The position numbers and the translations under genes were made by a program. DNA of 64,000 nt. Origin: Bin5 sp963662575 (GTDB taxonomy: Bacteria; Chloroflexota; Anaerolineae; Caldilineales; Caldilineaceae). Below are positions 9,269-18,055 of the stretch, piece after piece. The notes below the pieces were generated by a model, which searched no databases, was not told the origin of the DNA, and saw nothing but the letters and a program-made list of their open reading frames with translations. The stretch spans positions 868,001-932,000 of the forward strand of contig OY759723.1 in NCBI GenBank assembly GCA_963662575.1. Reading direction: 5' to 3'. Within the stretch, counting starts at the first letter, position 1; each line of letters starts with the position of its first letter.

Positions 9269-9639
9269 GGGACGGCATTATAGCATGGAGTGGTGGGAGT
9301 TGGAATGTGTTGGGGGAGGCGGAGTGCGGGGGGACTGCGGGGGGACTGCGGGGGGGAATGCCTGAGGGTCTATTGGGGAGGTTTTTCGTTTGCATGTCGT
9401 GGTTAACAGAACCATTCGATCCGCGAAGTCACGCGAAGGGCCGCGAAGAACACCAAAAGCGTATCGGTTCTTCATTGCGCAGCTGCGGGGCCCTGCGCGG
9501 ACAAGCAGATTGCTCCCGCAAATCGCTGTTCTGACAAACGTCAACGATCCCTAGTTCTTGGTTTTTCGGGACCCTGTCGGACCCGGTATTGAGCTTGAGA
9601 CGTTGGGTGGACTGGTTGTGCCCAATTGAATCCGTTGTG
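9269..9639. other. Gene-free stretch with a G-rich tandem repeat
   Basis: I see no convincing gene. Bases about 9310-9385 are very G-rich on the plus strand, with a decamer-like unit (GGGGGACTGC) repeated about three times near 9325-9360 and several further G4+ runs. This could form a G-quadruplex. The rest shows no clear promoter or terminator. Confidence 0.5.
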
Positions 9640-10566
9640 TCAGCGCTCCTGGAGCGGTGTCCAGCCGCGGCCGGGGGTGTTGGGGCGGGTTGTTTCGTAG
9701 CGCTGGCGCACGCGCCTGAACTGATGGGCGGAGTGAATTTCGCGGGCGGGGTCGTTTTGATCGCGGATGACGAAGTCGGCTTCGGGGAGGTAGCAGTCCA
9801 TGGTGACGGGATCGCGTTCGGGCGTGTAGGAGGCAGGTTCTTCTTCGACGTTGTTGGGTACGACGGCGCTCTGGTAGCGGAGGTCGATGCTTCAGCGAAC
9901 CTGGTTGGTGCGGTTGGCGAAGGAGGCGTGGGGCGTGAGGTTGGTGAGCAGGAGGGCATCGCCGGCCTTCATGGGGACGGGGACCGGTTCGACTGATGGG
10001 AGTTCCTCGTGCGGGACTTCGAGGAAGCCGGCGTGGCCGCCGGTGAAGTGTTTGAGGATGCCCTCTTTGTGCACGGTTGGGATGACGTGGAGGCAGCCGT
10101 TTTCGAGGGTGGCGTCGACGAGGGGGACCCAGCAGGTGACGATGAGATGGCGGTCGCAGTGGGCGAGGGTACAGCCGGCGTCCTGGTGCCAGGGGACTTC
10201 GCCGCGGTTCCAGCCGGGCAGTTTGGGGCGGATGCGGTAGACGGAGGAGCCGACGATGTCGGGGCCGACGAGGCACTCGATGCAGGAGAGGAGAGCCGGG
10301 TGGCGAATCGTTTGCAGCATGGCGGGACCGTGGTAGCCTCCGCCGCCTTTGCCCATGACCTCGCGGGTGATTTCTTCGCCGGAGGGAGGGTTTTCGGCAT
10401 GAATACGGGCCAGCTTGCATTCTGCTTGCAGGGCGCGGGCTGCCTGATCGATGATCTCGGTCAGCGCGGATTGCAGAGGTTTCAGGTCCTGCGCCGTGAA
10501 AAGGCTCTGTTAGAGCAAAAAGCCTTGGCGATGGAATTGAGTTAGTTCTTGAGAGGTGAGGCTCAT
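9640..10566 (-). pseudogene. Phytanoyl-CoA dioxygenase (PhyH) family gene broken by two in-frame stop codons
   Basis: Translating the minus strand from the ATG at 10566 gives 'MSLTSQELTQFHRQGFLL', then TAA (10510-10512), then an uninterrupted PhyH sequence until TGA (9892-9894), then the C-terminal part ending at 9640. All three parts share one frame (about 308 codons). Iron-binding 'PWHQDAG' and 'LTPHASFANRTNQVR' are present. The TGA falls exactly where the intact paralogue at 13783-14637 has Trp ('NQVRWSIDVRY' against 'NQVR-stop-SIDLRY'), so a TGG to TGA change is the simplest explanation. The middle segment alone (10356-9892, 154 residues) could still be translated. It lies downstream of the ABC permease genes. 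Function before decay: Fe(II)/2-oxoglutarate hydroxylase, substrate unknown. Confidence 0.85.
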
Positions 10567-10618
10567 GGTCAAAGTGCGTGTTCTTTCTCGCAGTCTTGCG
10601 GAGTCTGTGTCGAGCAAT

Positions 10619-11458
10619 TCAGCCGCGCACGGCACCTACGGTCAGCCCTTGCACAAAGTTGCGTTGCATGGATGAAAACAGGATGAGGACTGGTAGGGCA
10701 GAAAGAAAGGAGCCGGCCATTACCACACCGTACTCCATGCGGTACATCCCCAACATACCGGCCAGGATGACAGGCAGAGTCTGCAGTTCGCGCGTGCGCA
10801 GGATTACAAGCGGCCACACGAAGTCATTCCACGAGTTCAGGAAAGCGAGTACGGCCAGCACAGCCATGGCTGGAGCGGCCAGTGGCCGGGCGACTCTCCA
10901 GAATGCCCCGAATTCGGTAGTGCCGTCGATGCGGGAGGCGTCCAGCAGTTCGTCGGGCACTGATTCCATGTTCTGCTTCATAAAGAAGATGCCAAAGGCG
11001 CCGACGATGCCCGGCAGAAGCACGCCAATATAGCTGTCGACCAACTTCAGCCGGATTGCCAAGACGAAGAGGGGAACAAAGAGCGTATACCCTGGCACCA
11101 TCATTGAACCGAGCAGCAACAGAAAGAGCAGGTTTTTCAGGCGAAACTCATACTTGGCGAAGGCGTAACCGGCGAGGGAGCAGAAAAACAGATAGAGCAA
11201 GGTATGGACGACTGCAAGAAACGTGCTGTTGAGAAAATGACGCAGAAAATCGTACTCGACAAAAAGACTAATATAGTTCCCGAAAACAAGGTCATCAGGG
11301 ATAAAAGTGGGCGGGTTGCGGAATATCTCCGACTGCTTCTTCAGAGAGGCGCCCACCATCCACAGGAATGGAATTGACATATAGAGCAAGCCGCCAACCA
11401 GGAACAGATGGGCGGCTACCGCTTCGATTCTGGGCCAGAGTTTCGGACTGGTTCGCAT
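10619..11458 (-). CDS. Carbohydrate ABC transporter permease (MalG type)
   Basis: A 279-residue inner-membrane permease with six predicted helices. The conserved EAA loop, which docks the ATPase, reads 'DASRIDGTTEFGAFWRVARPLAAPA' in the second half of the protein. The N-terminus 'LFLVGGLLYMSIPFLWMVGASLK' is typical of MalG/UgpE proteins. It starts one base after the stop of the MalF-type gene, so the two are co-translated. No ATP-binding subunit is in the cluster; as in many sugar importers, a shared MsmX/UgpC-like ATPase elsewhere would be used (inference). The substrate is unknown. Confidence 0.92.
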   Translation of the reverse strand: MRTSPKLWPRIEAVAAHLFLVGGLLYMSIPFLWMVGASLKKQSEIFRNPPTFIPDDLVFGNYISLFVEYDFLRHFLNSTFLAVVHTLLYLFFCSLAGYAFAKYEFRLKNLLFLLLLGSMMVPGYTLFVPLFVLAIRLKLVDSYIGVLLPGIVGAFGIFFMKQNMESVPDELLDASRIDGTTEFGAFWRVARPLAAPAMAVLAVLAFLNSWNDFVWPLVILRTRELQTLPVILAGMLGMYRMEYGVVMAGSFLSALPVLILFSSMQRNFVQGLTVGAVRG

Positions 11459-11459
11459 G

Positions 11460-12368
11460 TCAGTTTCGCCCGGAGGCCCCGAAAATCTTGAGTTGCACCA
11501 GAGTCAGGATGAAGATGATCACAGCCAACACGTAGCCGACAGCCGATGCGTAACCCATGCGCAGAAAGGTGAAGCCGACGCGGTAGAGATAGTTGGCAAT
11601 GGTCAAGCTGGCATTGTTTGGGCCTCCTCCTGCCAGCAGCAAGGGTTCGGCGAATAATTGGAATGAGCCAATGATGGTCACGACGACGACGAAGAGGCTG
11701 ACCGGCCGCAGCAGAGGCAGGGTGATCTGCCAGAAGGTGGTCCAGCGGCCGGCGCCATCCACGGCTGCCGCCTCGTAGACGTCGGTCGGAATACTCTGAA
11801 GGCCGGCCAGGAAGTAGAGCATATTCAGGCCAGTATATCGCCAGGCGGCAACAAGCAGTACTGACAGTTTAACCAGCTCTTCGTCGAGCCACTTCAGAGT
11901 ATTCAGGCCGGCGGCTTCGAGCGCAACGTTGAAGAGGCCGTATTGATGCTCGAACATCAACAGGAACATGATTGTGGCGGCCACTGTACTCGTTAGCAGG
12001 GGCAGGATAAAAGCGGTACGGAAGACAGACTTGACGCGCACGACAGCGGCATTGATGAGCAGAGCCAGGAAGAGCGCCACTGGCAATATCACAAATACTG
12101 CGCCGATCGCGTAGTAGGTTGTATTTCCAAGCGATTTCAGGAAGATCTCGTCTTCAAACAGCTCCAGGTAGTTGGCCGCTCCGATAAAAGTCATCGGCCC
12201 CGTTCCCGGCCATTTTATCATGCTAAAGTAAAGGGCCGCGACAAGCGGCCCCAATGCAAACACGACAAAGAGGATAAAGAAGGGTGAGATGAACAGATAG
12301 GGCGCCAGGCGACGTTGATAGCGGTACCAGAGGCGCTCTCTAAGTTGCCGTTGCGTGATCGTGTACAT
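11460..12368 (-). CDS. Carbohydrate ABC transporter permease (MalF type)
   Basis: A 302-residue permease. After a basic N-terminus ('RYQRRLAPYLFISPFFILF') there are about six membrane helices and an EAA loop, 'EAAAVDGAGRWTTFWQITLPLLRP', in the last third. Its ATG overlaps the stop codon of the binding-protein gene (TGATG arrangement), which indicates translational coupling. Together with the neighbouring MalG-type protein it forms the transport channel of a sugar or sugar-derivative importer. Confidence 0.92.
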   Translation of the reverse strand: MYTITQRQLRERLWYRYQRRLAPYLFISPFFILFVVFALGPLVAALYFSMIKWPGTGPMTFIGAANYLELFEDEIFLKSLGNTTYYAIGAVFVILPVALFLALLINAAVVRVKSVFRTAFILPLLTSTVAATIMFLLMFEHQYGLFNVALEAAGLNTLKWLDEELVKLSVLLVAAWRYTGLNMLYFLAGLQSIPTDVYEAAAVDGAGRWTTFWQITLPLLRPVSLFVVVVTIIGSFQLFAEPLLLAGGGPNNASLTIANYLYRVGFTFLRMGYASAVGYVLAVIIFILTLVQLKIFGASGRN

Positions 12369-13699
12369 CAGCCCTTATCGATGGTCTCGCGAAGATCCTG
12401 GGCCATTTCCTCCAGAGCCTGAGAAGGGCTTAAGTCGCCGTCAACAGCTTGGGTCACGGCCGTACCGAGCAGATTGACTGCCTCGGAGAAGAATGGGTGG
12501 CGGTTGTGGCGAGGGATCTCACCGCCAAGGTCACGGTAGAGGGTGCCGATCGACTGATCACTGTACCAGGGATCGGGAGCCAGGTAGCGTTCATCGTCGA
12601 GCATGGAAAGGATGGGGGGGATCAGGTTGTTGACCCCATACTCGATGTACTTGTTGTCCTTGTCGAAGAGGGCAAACTCGATGAAGGCCCAGGCAGCGTC
12701 AGGAGCTTCGGATTGTTTGGTGATGGTGTAGCCGGTGCCGCCGTGGGCCGTTGTTCTGGCGCCGCCTTCCTCCCAGGCCGGCAGAGGCGCGGCCATCCAA
12801 AGGCCATGGCCGGGATCGCCGACGTTCAACTTGATGAAGCCACCGAACCAGTCCGCCCCAATCCGTCCTGCGATCTTGCCTTCTGCCAGCGAGGCATACC
12901 CGGCAGGCCCATCCGGTGTGACTGCGAATGTACCGCTGGTGAGTTGATCGACGTAGAAAGACAGCGTGTCAATCGCCTCGGGCTGATCGATGATTACTTC
13001 GCCGTCGGCATTGAAGATTCCGCCGGTGCCGCGTTGTGTCAGCAGCATCCAGTAGTCGCCCCAGCTACGATCGGAGAGCGACATGGCTGCCGCCTCGCTG
13101 CCTTCGAACCCCTGCGCCGCCTCGACGAACTCCTGCCAGGTTGCGACGGGCATTTCGATTCCAGCTTCGGCATAGAGATCGTGCCTGTAATAGAGGACAA
13201 CGGGGCAGAGACAATGGTCGATGCCAAAGATGCGTCCCAGATAGGCGTAGGGATCGGTGCGGGCAATCACGTAATCATCGATGTAGGGAGCAACCAGGTC
13301 GGTCAGGTCAATGAGGCCGATCTCACCTTTGAAGAAGCGGCTCATTGCACCTTGTTCGATGTCGGCGATGTCGGGGGCGCCGGTGCCGGCGGCGAAGGAG
13401 GCCACGAGATTGTCAAACATCTGCCCCCCCGGAATCTCTTGCACTTCGACAGTAACATCTGGGGCGATTTCCTTGTAAGCTGGGAAGATTGCCTCGTAAA
13501 AGTCGGTGAAGAAAGAGCCGAAGGTCCATATAGAGAGTTCGACTGGCTCCGGCATGGGCGCGGCGTCGCCGGCGGCTGCGTCATCAGAAACGGTGGCGGC
13601 TGGCTGACAGGCTGCCAAAGCGGATGCGGCGGAAGCGCCCAGAGCCAAGAAAGACGCGCGTTGCAAGAAATCTCGGCGAGAAAGTGTGGCAGGTTTCAC
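12368..13699 (-). CDS. Extracellular solute-binding lipoprotein of a sugar ABC transporter
   Basis: A 443-residue family 1 solute-binding protein. The N-terminus has a Tat motif ('SRRDFLQ', 7-13) and a lipobox ending at Cys31 ('SALAAC'), so it should be exported folded and lipid-anchored. The mature part ('LSIWTFGSFFTDFYEAIFPAYKEIAPDVTVEV') is typical of UgpB/MalE-like proteins. The start is GTG at 13699, preceded by GAGGAG. It is followed by the two permeases and preceded by a PhyH dioxygenase, an arrangement suggesting import and oxidation of one compound class (inference). Confidence 0.92.
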   Translation of the reverse strand: MKPATLSRRDFLQRASFLALGASAASALAACQPAATVSDDAAAGDAAPMPEPVELSIWTFGSFFTDFYEAIFPAYKEIAPDVTVEVQEIPGGQMFDNLVASFAAGTGAPDIADIEQGAMSRFFKGEIGLIDLTDLVAPYIDDYVIARTDPYAYLGRIFGIDHCLCPVVLYYRHDLYAEAGIEMPVATWQEFVEAAQGFEGSEAAAMSLSDRSWGDYWMLLTQRGTGGIFNADGEVIIDQPEAIDTLSFYVDQLTSGTFAVTPDGPAGYASLAEGKIAGRIGADWFGGFIKLNVGDPGHGLWMAAPLPAWEEGGARTTAHGGTGYTITKQSEAPDAAWAFIEFALFDKDNKYIEYGVNNLIPPILSMLDDERYLAPDPWYSDQSIGTLYRDLGGEIPRHNRHPFFSEAVNLLGTAVTQAVDGDLSPSQALEEMAQDLRETIDKG

Positions 13700-13782
13700 G
13701 ATTTCTGCTCCTCATTGGTGTGGGTGTCAGACGGGTCCTGGCTGGGAAACAGTCTAATGAGTCAGATTCGGAAGTTCGTTAC

Positions 13783-14637
13783 TCAGTAATTTCCTGCGGG
13801 AATCTCCTCCCATTGCTTCAGCCACTCTTCGTATTTCAACACTGTGTTCGGGTCGGAGAGACTGTGGGAGACGAAGCCCTGCTTCTGTCCTGCATCGGTG
13901 GCTTGGGCCGTCGGTTCGTAACGCACATCGATCGACCATCGTACCTGGTTTGAGCGATTGGGCAGGGCGCGGTGGGGCGTGAGTTGGGTGAAACAGAGAG
14001 CGTCGCCGGGGGCCATTTCCACAGAAACGCCTTCCAGTTTGTCACGCACTTCAGGCGCCAAGCCAAGAAAGCCGGTTTCAGGGTCGTTCCAGCCTTCGTG
14101 AAGCGGTCCGCGGTGCAGGCCAGGTGCGACCTGCAGGCAACTATTATGCTCAGTAACGGCCTGCAAGGGCATCCAGATCGAGGTGACGTGGACCTGCTCG
14201 GCGTCGCGATAATACTGGGCGTCTTGATGCCAGGGCGTTAGCGTCCAGATTTGGTCAGGGAGCTTAGGACGGGCGTTGAAAATGCCGTGGACAGAGATTT
14301 CAGGCGTGTCGAGAAGACTTTGGGCCAGGGCCATCAGCGCGGGATGGACCAGAATATCATACATTTCGCGACTAACGAGATCCCGGCGGGGGCTGCGGAT
14401 GTAGTTGGGCCTCCCCGCGGACTCCCATACGTGCGCCAACCGATACTGGAAATCGAGGTCGGTCTGAGGATCATCGATCAGCCCTTCCTTCAGCCAGCTC
14501 GCAATGGTGTCGTCCACCCATCGAGAAAGGACGGATCGCAACAGCCCTAACAGGTCGGGGGGAATCACGTCTGGAGCGTGGAGGTATCCGTTGGTCTCGT
14601 AGAAGATGCGCTGTTCGCTGGTCAGGACAGATGTCAT
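13783..14637 (-). CDS. Phytanoyl-CoA dioxygenase (PhyH) family protein
   Basis: A 284-residue Fe(II)/2-oxoglutarate oxygenase. The iron triad is visible as His137 and Asp139 in 'TPWHQDAQYY' and His222 in 'QLTPHRALPNRSNQVRWSI', with Arg233 as probable 2-oxoglutarate ligand. It is the first gene of the ABC importer operon; the ribosome site GGGGAG lies about 10 bases before the ATG. In bacteria these enzymes hydroxylate diverse small molecules, so phytanoyl-CoA need not be the substrate. A decayed paralogue lies at the other end of the same cluster. Confidence 0.9.
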   Translation of the reverse strand: MTSVLTSEQRIFYETNGYLHAPDVIPPDLLGLLRSVLSRWVDDTIASWLKEGLIDDPQTDLDFQYRLAHVWESAGRPNYIRSPRRDLVSREMYDILVHPALMALAQSLLDTPEISVHGIFNARPKLPDQIWTLTPWHQDAQYYRDAEQVHVTSIWMPLQAVTEHNSCLQVAPGLHRGPLHEGWNDPETGFLGLAPEVRDKLEGVSVEMAPGDALCFTQLTPHRALPNRSNQVRWSIDVRYEPTAQATDAGQKQGFVSHSLSDPNTVLKYEEWLKQWEEIPAGNY

Positions 14638-14684
14638 GGGCAGGAATCTCCCCTTGGTTTTGTTGGTTCACGAGGGAGGCGGAT

Positions 14685-14713
14685 ATAGTGGATTGCTCGC
14701 GGGGTTCTGGTAA
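14685..14713 (-). promoter_or_regulatory. Possible promoter of the PhyH-ABC operon
   Basis: On the minus strand TTACCA (14713-14708) and CACTAT (14690-14685) are spaced by 17 bases, about 50 bases before the PhyH start. Both boxes are imperfect, so this is tentative. Confidence 0.3.
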
Positions 14714-14833
14714 TTCTAACTGGAGTGCCTCGTTCCGTCAATACCCCCGCATTTCCGATGCCGAGGCCTCTTAGCACCTACCATTTTTGCGGGGGCTACG
14801 ACGAAGGAAAAATTTGCCTCTTCTAATGTAAGT

Positions 14834-15450
14834 TCAATTTGAGACCAAAAGTTTTTCGTACTCTGGGTCGAGTTCAAATTTAGGCCAGAGACGGGTAATG
14901 CTACTACAACCGCATTTAAGGGGGTGCAATAGGGAAGGAAAGACAGAGAGTTGAGCGAGGCGTCTGCAGTGACATTGACGAGCTTGATGTCGTCTGGCGC
15001 GGCGCCAGAGGGACCAGGCCAGCCGTAAGGGGGGCGAACGAGGTGGCAAGGGCAAGGCGATTTCGAGCAGACGCCTGATTTCAGGCACGCTCAACTCGGC
15101 CAGAAAGGATTCAAGCCCCCCTTTTTCTGGTTGCGTCTGAGACGGAGCCAGGCGAGCCATACATGTGCCATCATCGAGAGTGTAATGTGTCGATACCAAC
15201 TGGGCCAATAGCGCACCTGATAGTGGTCGAGGCCGGTTTCGCCTTTGGCCTCTTCGAAACACTGTTCAATGGTATAGCGAGTCGAGGCGACCTGGGCCAG
15301 GGTCAGCAGCGCAGTGTCAGGCGGCGCATTGGAGAGAAAGTAGGCGCATTCGTGCGGCTTGGTCAGCGAACGTCGCACCAGCAGCCAACTGTCCCGTCCC
15401 GGCATCTGGTCTTGATTTTCCACGACCCGTTGGCAGGCCCAGTCGTTAGT
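14834..15450 (-). pseudogene. Frameshifted C-terminal remnant of an IS701-type transposase
   Basis: The minus strand first reads 'RYTIEQCFEEAKGETGLDHY' and 'WYRHITLSMMAHVWLAWL', which is the conserved C-terminal region of IS701-family DDE transposases, including the last catalytic Glu. Near 15110-15125 a run of C and T bases coincides with a frame change; the sequence continues in another frame as 'KGGLESFLAELSVPEIRRLL' and 'HQARQCHCRRL', again typical of the family. The N-terminal two thirds, with the first two catalytic Asp residues, is missing and repeat copy B lies at the truncated end. It is a dead element. Confidence 0.8.
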
Positions 15451-15519
15451 AAGGTCGCTGGCTGGTTGGCTGCAGGTCAGTGGCCACTCGCCACTGATGG
15501 CTGACAACGGGTGTTCGCG

Positions 15520-15651
15520 GCGCGCAATGGGCTGGCGGGGGGTGATTGGCGCTACCACACACATGCTGGCGCCGCGACGTGACTGGTTTTGGGCGGGGGC
15601 GTTGCGGGGGCGGAGCCCCTGCACAAGGGAGGGCCGTAGGCCCGACCGCCC
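15520..15651 (+). repeat. Dispersed hairpin repeat, copy B
   Basis: It shares the 5' segment of copies A and C (GGGCTGGCGGGG..., CACATGCTGGCGCCGCGACG) and the double-hairpin core, here GCGGGGGC-gga-GCCCCTGC followed by GGGCC-gta-GGCCC. It lacks the long tail of extra stem-loops and stops at about 15651. It abuts the truncated end of the IS701-type remnant. Just upstream (15477-15490) is a GTCAGTGGCCACT motif, related to other TGGTCAGTGG-type motifs in the window. Confidence 0.85.
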
Positions 15652-15694
15652 AAATGCAAGGAGGGAGGAAAGAGAAGTGAGGAAAGGGTAAACA

Positions 15695-15743
15695 GCTTCG
15701 CTCGCCTCGTTCAGAATTGCGTATCAGTTGCGGCTGAGTAGTT
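15695..15743 (+). repeat. Second dispersed module, downstream of copy B
   Basis: A segment of about 48 bp (TTCGCTCGCCTCGTTCAG, then CAGTTGCGGCTGAGTAGTT) closely matches 47314-47360, where it again follows a core repeat by about 40 bases. It is a conserved companion of the hairpin repeat at two of seven sites. Confidence 0.75.
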
Positions 15744-15832
15744 TCTACCTGAGTAACATTAGGTTTTTGACGCCCCATACCTGCCTTACTTTTGCTTGTT
15801 TTGGAGAATTCGGACGAATGAATTCACACCAG

Positions 15833-16893
15833 TAGGACTTTCGCTAGGAGGACAGGATCCTGTAAGCTTGAGACATGATTACGAAACAGAAGTATGTCGA
15901 ATACCTTGTCAGCACGCCGATCAACTACACCTGTACCAATCTGGCTGAACATCTGGAAGGCATGAGCCACGATGGAGTCAGCGATTTTCTGAAACGGGAG
16001 CGACTCACAGCCAGCCATCTGTGGGAACTGGTGGCAGGACAGATCGAAGACAGCCCAGACGCTTACCTGATTATTGACGACAGTGTGCAAGACAAACGCT
16101 ACTCACGGTCAATCGAGATGGTAAAGCTGCAGTACAGTGGCGCTGAAGGTGGTCTGGTGCGCGGCATCGCAGTCGTGAACCTGATTCATACCAGTGGTGA
16201 AGACGGCGACTATTATCCGATTGATTTCCGCATATACGCCAAAGAAGCGGATGGCAAGACAAAGAACGACCATTTTCAAGAGCTGCTGCTGCGAGCGGTT
16301 GGCGCCAAACAGATACAGGCCAAGACTGTGCTTTTTGATAGTTGGTATGGCTCCTGGCAGAACTTGAAGCTGGTTCACCGTCTGGGATTGACCTTTTACA
16401 CCACACTGAAAGCCAACCGCATGGTCAGTCTGAGCGCAGAAGATGGCTATATCCATCTCGATGCGATCGATTGGAACGACGAACGGCTTACGCATGGCAT
16501 CATTGTCAAGCTCAAGAAAGTGCCTTTCAAAGTGAGATTGTTCAAGGTAGTTGCCATAAACGGCGACATTGACTGGGTCATCACCAATGATCTGGATGAG
16601 ACCGTGATCACGCAAGTCGCTCAAAACGCGAACGAGTTGCGCTGGCAGATCGAAGAATTTCATCGCGAATTGAAGCAGCTAACAGGCTCCGCCAAATGCC
16701 AATGTCGCAAAGCTCGTTCTCAGCGCAATCACCTCGCTTGCTGTTACCATGCTTGGCTGTCCCTGAAGGTCCACGCCTCCTTGCTCAACAAAACCATCTA
16801 TCGCGTGCATACTGACCTCTTCAGCAATTATCTGCGAAACCAACTTCGCAGCCCGACTATCCCTGCTTTCCAGCCAGCTTAGCGAAAGTCCTA
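15833..16893 (+). mobile_element. Intact insertion sequence of the IS701/IS4 superfamily
   Basis: The ends form a perfect 14-bp inverted repeat: TAGGACTTTCGCTA at 15833-15846 and its complement at 16880-16893. The direct repeat ACCAG flanks both ends (15828-15832 and 16894-16898), consistent with a 5-bp target duplication and a recent insertion. Total length is about 1061 bp with one transposase gene, whose stop codon lies inside the right repeat. The insertion interrupts the 3' end of the minus-strand gene at 16857-17354. Confidence 0.88.
15875..16882 (+). CDS. IS701-like DDE transposase
   Basis: A 335-residue transposase. The catalytic residues can be placed at Asp68/69 ('YLIIDDSVQDKRYS'), Asp155 ('VLFDSWYGSW') and Glu265 ('WQIEEFHRELKQLTG'), in the spacing of the IS4/IS701 fold. 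Similar proteins ('SHDAV..., LIIDDTVLDK') are frequent in cyanobacteria and Chloroflexota. The reading frame is complete and the element has intact ends, so it may still be active. Confidence 0.92.
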   Translation: MITKQKYVEYLVSTPINYTCTNLAEHLEGMSHDGVSDFLKRERLTASHLWELVAGQIEDSPDAYLIIDDSVQDKRYSRSIEMVKLQYSGAEGGLVRGIAVVNLIHTSGEDGDYYPIDFRIYAKEADGKTKNDHFQELLLRAVGAKQIQAKTVLFDSWYGSWQNLKLVHRLGLTFYTTLKANRMVSLSAEDGYIHLDAIDWNDERLTHGIIVKLKKVPFKVRLFKVVAINGDIDWVITNDLDETVITQVAQNANELRWQIEEFHRELKQLTGSAKCQCRKARSQRNHLACCYHAWLSLKVHASLLNKTIYRVHTDLFSNYLRNQLRSPTIPAFQPA

Positions 16894-17354
16894 ACCAGTT
16901 CATTTAACCTCTCGGTTGCTTTAGGTATACCCGCAGAAATCAACCTTTGGTACTCCTTTTTCACCACTGCCTGTAGGCGTTTCGATTCCCGCTGCACATC
17001 CCCTTTGTGGATTGTCAAATCCCATATCAGCACAGCCATACGGAGAATACCGGCACTCAATGCCTCTTCCATAGTATCAAACCCGCTGTCAGTGTAACGT
17101 GGGTAGAAGTGCATGCCACTCACTTCAGGCATACTGAACGCATAGCACCACTTCCCCTCTTCACCTCCTTCGACCCAACCTTTACCGTAGAACCAACCCG
17201 TGCGGCGCAGAGTCATGTATATCTTGTGGCAGGCACCGTTGTCTTCCAGAATCGGGTCGGCGTAAAGGACTTCTATGATCCTTCCGTACCTGCCAAGACT
17301 GACCTCGGCGTTTTCCTGGATTGACTTGATAACATCTTTTATTTGAATTCTCAT
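16857..17354 (-). CDS. Hypothetical protein, 3' end replaced by an IS
   Basis: I do not recognise this protein. From the ATG at 17354 ('MRIQIKDVIKSIQENAEVSL', preceded by AGG at -9) it has about 165 residues, a mixed alpha/beta middle ('CYAFSMPEVSGMHFYPRY') and a helical C-terminal third. An upstream TTG at 17420 keeps the frame open. The last dozen residues are encoded by the right end of the insertion sequence, so the native C-terminus has been lost. A function for the remaining protein cannot be given. Confidence 0.6.
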   Translation of the reverse strand: MRIQIKDVIKSIQENAEVSLGRYGRIIEVLYADPILEDNGACHKIYMTLRRTGWFYGKGWVEGGEEGKWCYAFSMPEVSGMHFYPRYTDSGFDTMEEALSAGILRMAVLIWDLTIHKGDVQRESKRLQAVVKKEYQRLISAGIPKATERLNELVRTFAKLAGKQG

Positions 17355-17504
17355 AGCACACCTATAAATAAATTGATGGACGCTCACCAACGTCAGTCTG
17401 TGGAGGTACATACCCTCCAATGTTACTTTAGTATATAATCCCCTTTCCTAACCAGCATAAGGTCTAGTGGTCAGTGGCCACTCGCAACGATAACTGCTGT
17501 TGGC

Positions 17505-17780
17505 GGCGCGTGATGGGCTGGCGGGGGTGAGCGGCGGTATCACACACATGCTGGCACCGCGACGTGACTGGTTTTGGACGGGGGCGTTGCGGGGGCGGAG
17601 CCCCTGCACAAGGGAGGGCCATAGGCCCGACCGTCAAAAAAGGGCGTAGCCCCTGGGGGCGGCGGGTCTTGCCGCCCCCAGCCCTGAGCCGCCTTAGCGG
17701 CGAAGGGTGCGGAGGCCCGCCTTAGCGGGCCGGAGCCGCCGGAGGGCGTCTGCGCCCGTAGGCGTCCATACACGCGAGAG
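17505..17780 (+). repeat. Dispersed hairpin repeat, copy C (long form)
   Basis: Almost base-for-base the same as copy A over about 276 bp. Core hairpins are GCGGGGGC-gga-GCCCCTGC and GGGCC-ata-GGCCC, then GGGC-gta-GCCC, GCCGC-ctta-GCGGC, GCCCGC-ctta-GCGGGC and GGGCG-tctg-CGCCC. A TGGTCAGTGGCCACT motif lies just upstream (17468-17482). Bases 17781-18055, between this repeat and the LLM gene, show no gene. Confidence 0.85.
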
Positions 17781-18055
17781 AGCAATGTGGAGACAGTTTG
17801 GGTGATAGGGGACGGCTGCGCTGATGGGCCGCGAACCGATTCGCGGCAGGGGTAAGGATGCGGTGGGCAGGGGGGCTGCGGGAGATTGGGGCATCTTTGA
17901 CGCTCTGTTCTGACACGTGTACAATGCAGGCAGAGTGGGCGAAGAAGTTCCCGTTTTGGGAGATCGCCGCGCTGGGGCAGCCAGATGACGGGCTGCCGAA
18001 AGAGGCGCAGGGGCATCGTGCGCCAGACGACATACGCACAATTTCAGGAGTTTCC

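Noticed and set aside
9892..9894. TGA as a recoded Trp or selenocysteine codon in the PhyH gene
   Set aside because: TGA is a normal stop in other genes here (for example lysC), the same gene also has a TAA, and no SECIS-like element is evident.
9551..10420. 289-codon minus-strand frame over the PhyH pseudogene
   Set aside because: Its product is Arg/Pro/His-rich and unlike any protein; the PhyH motifs lie in the neighbouring frame with two stops.
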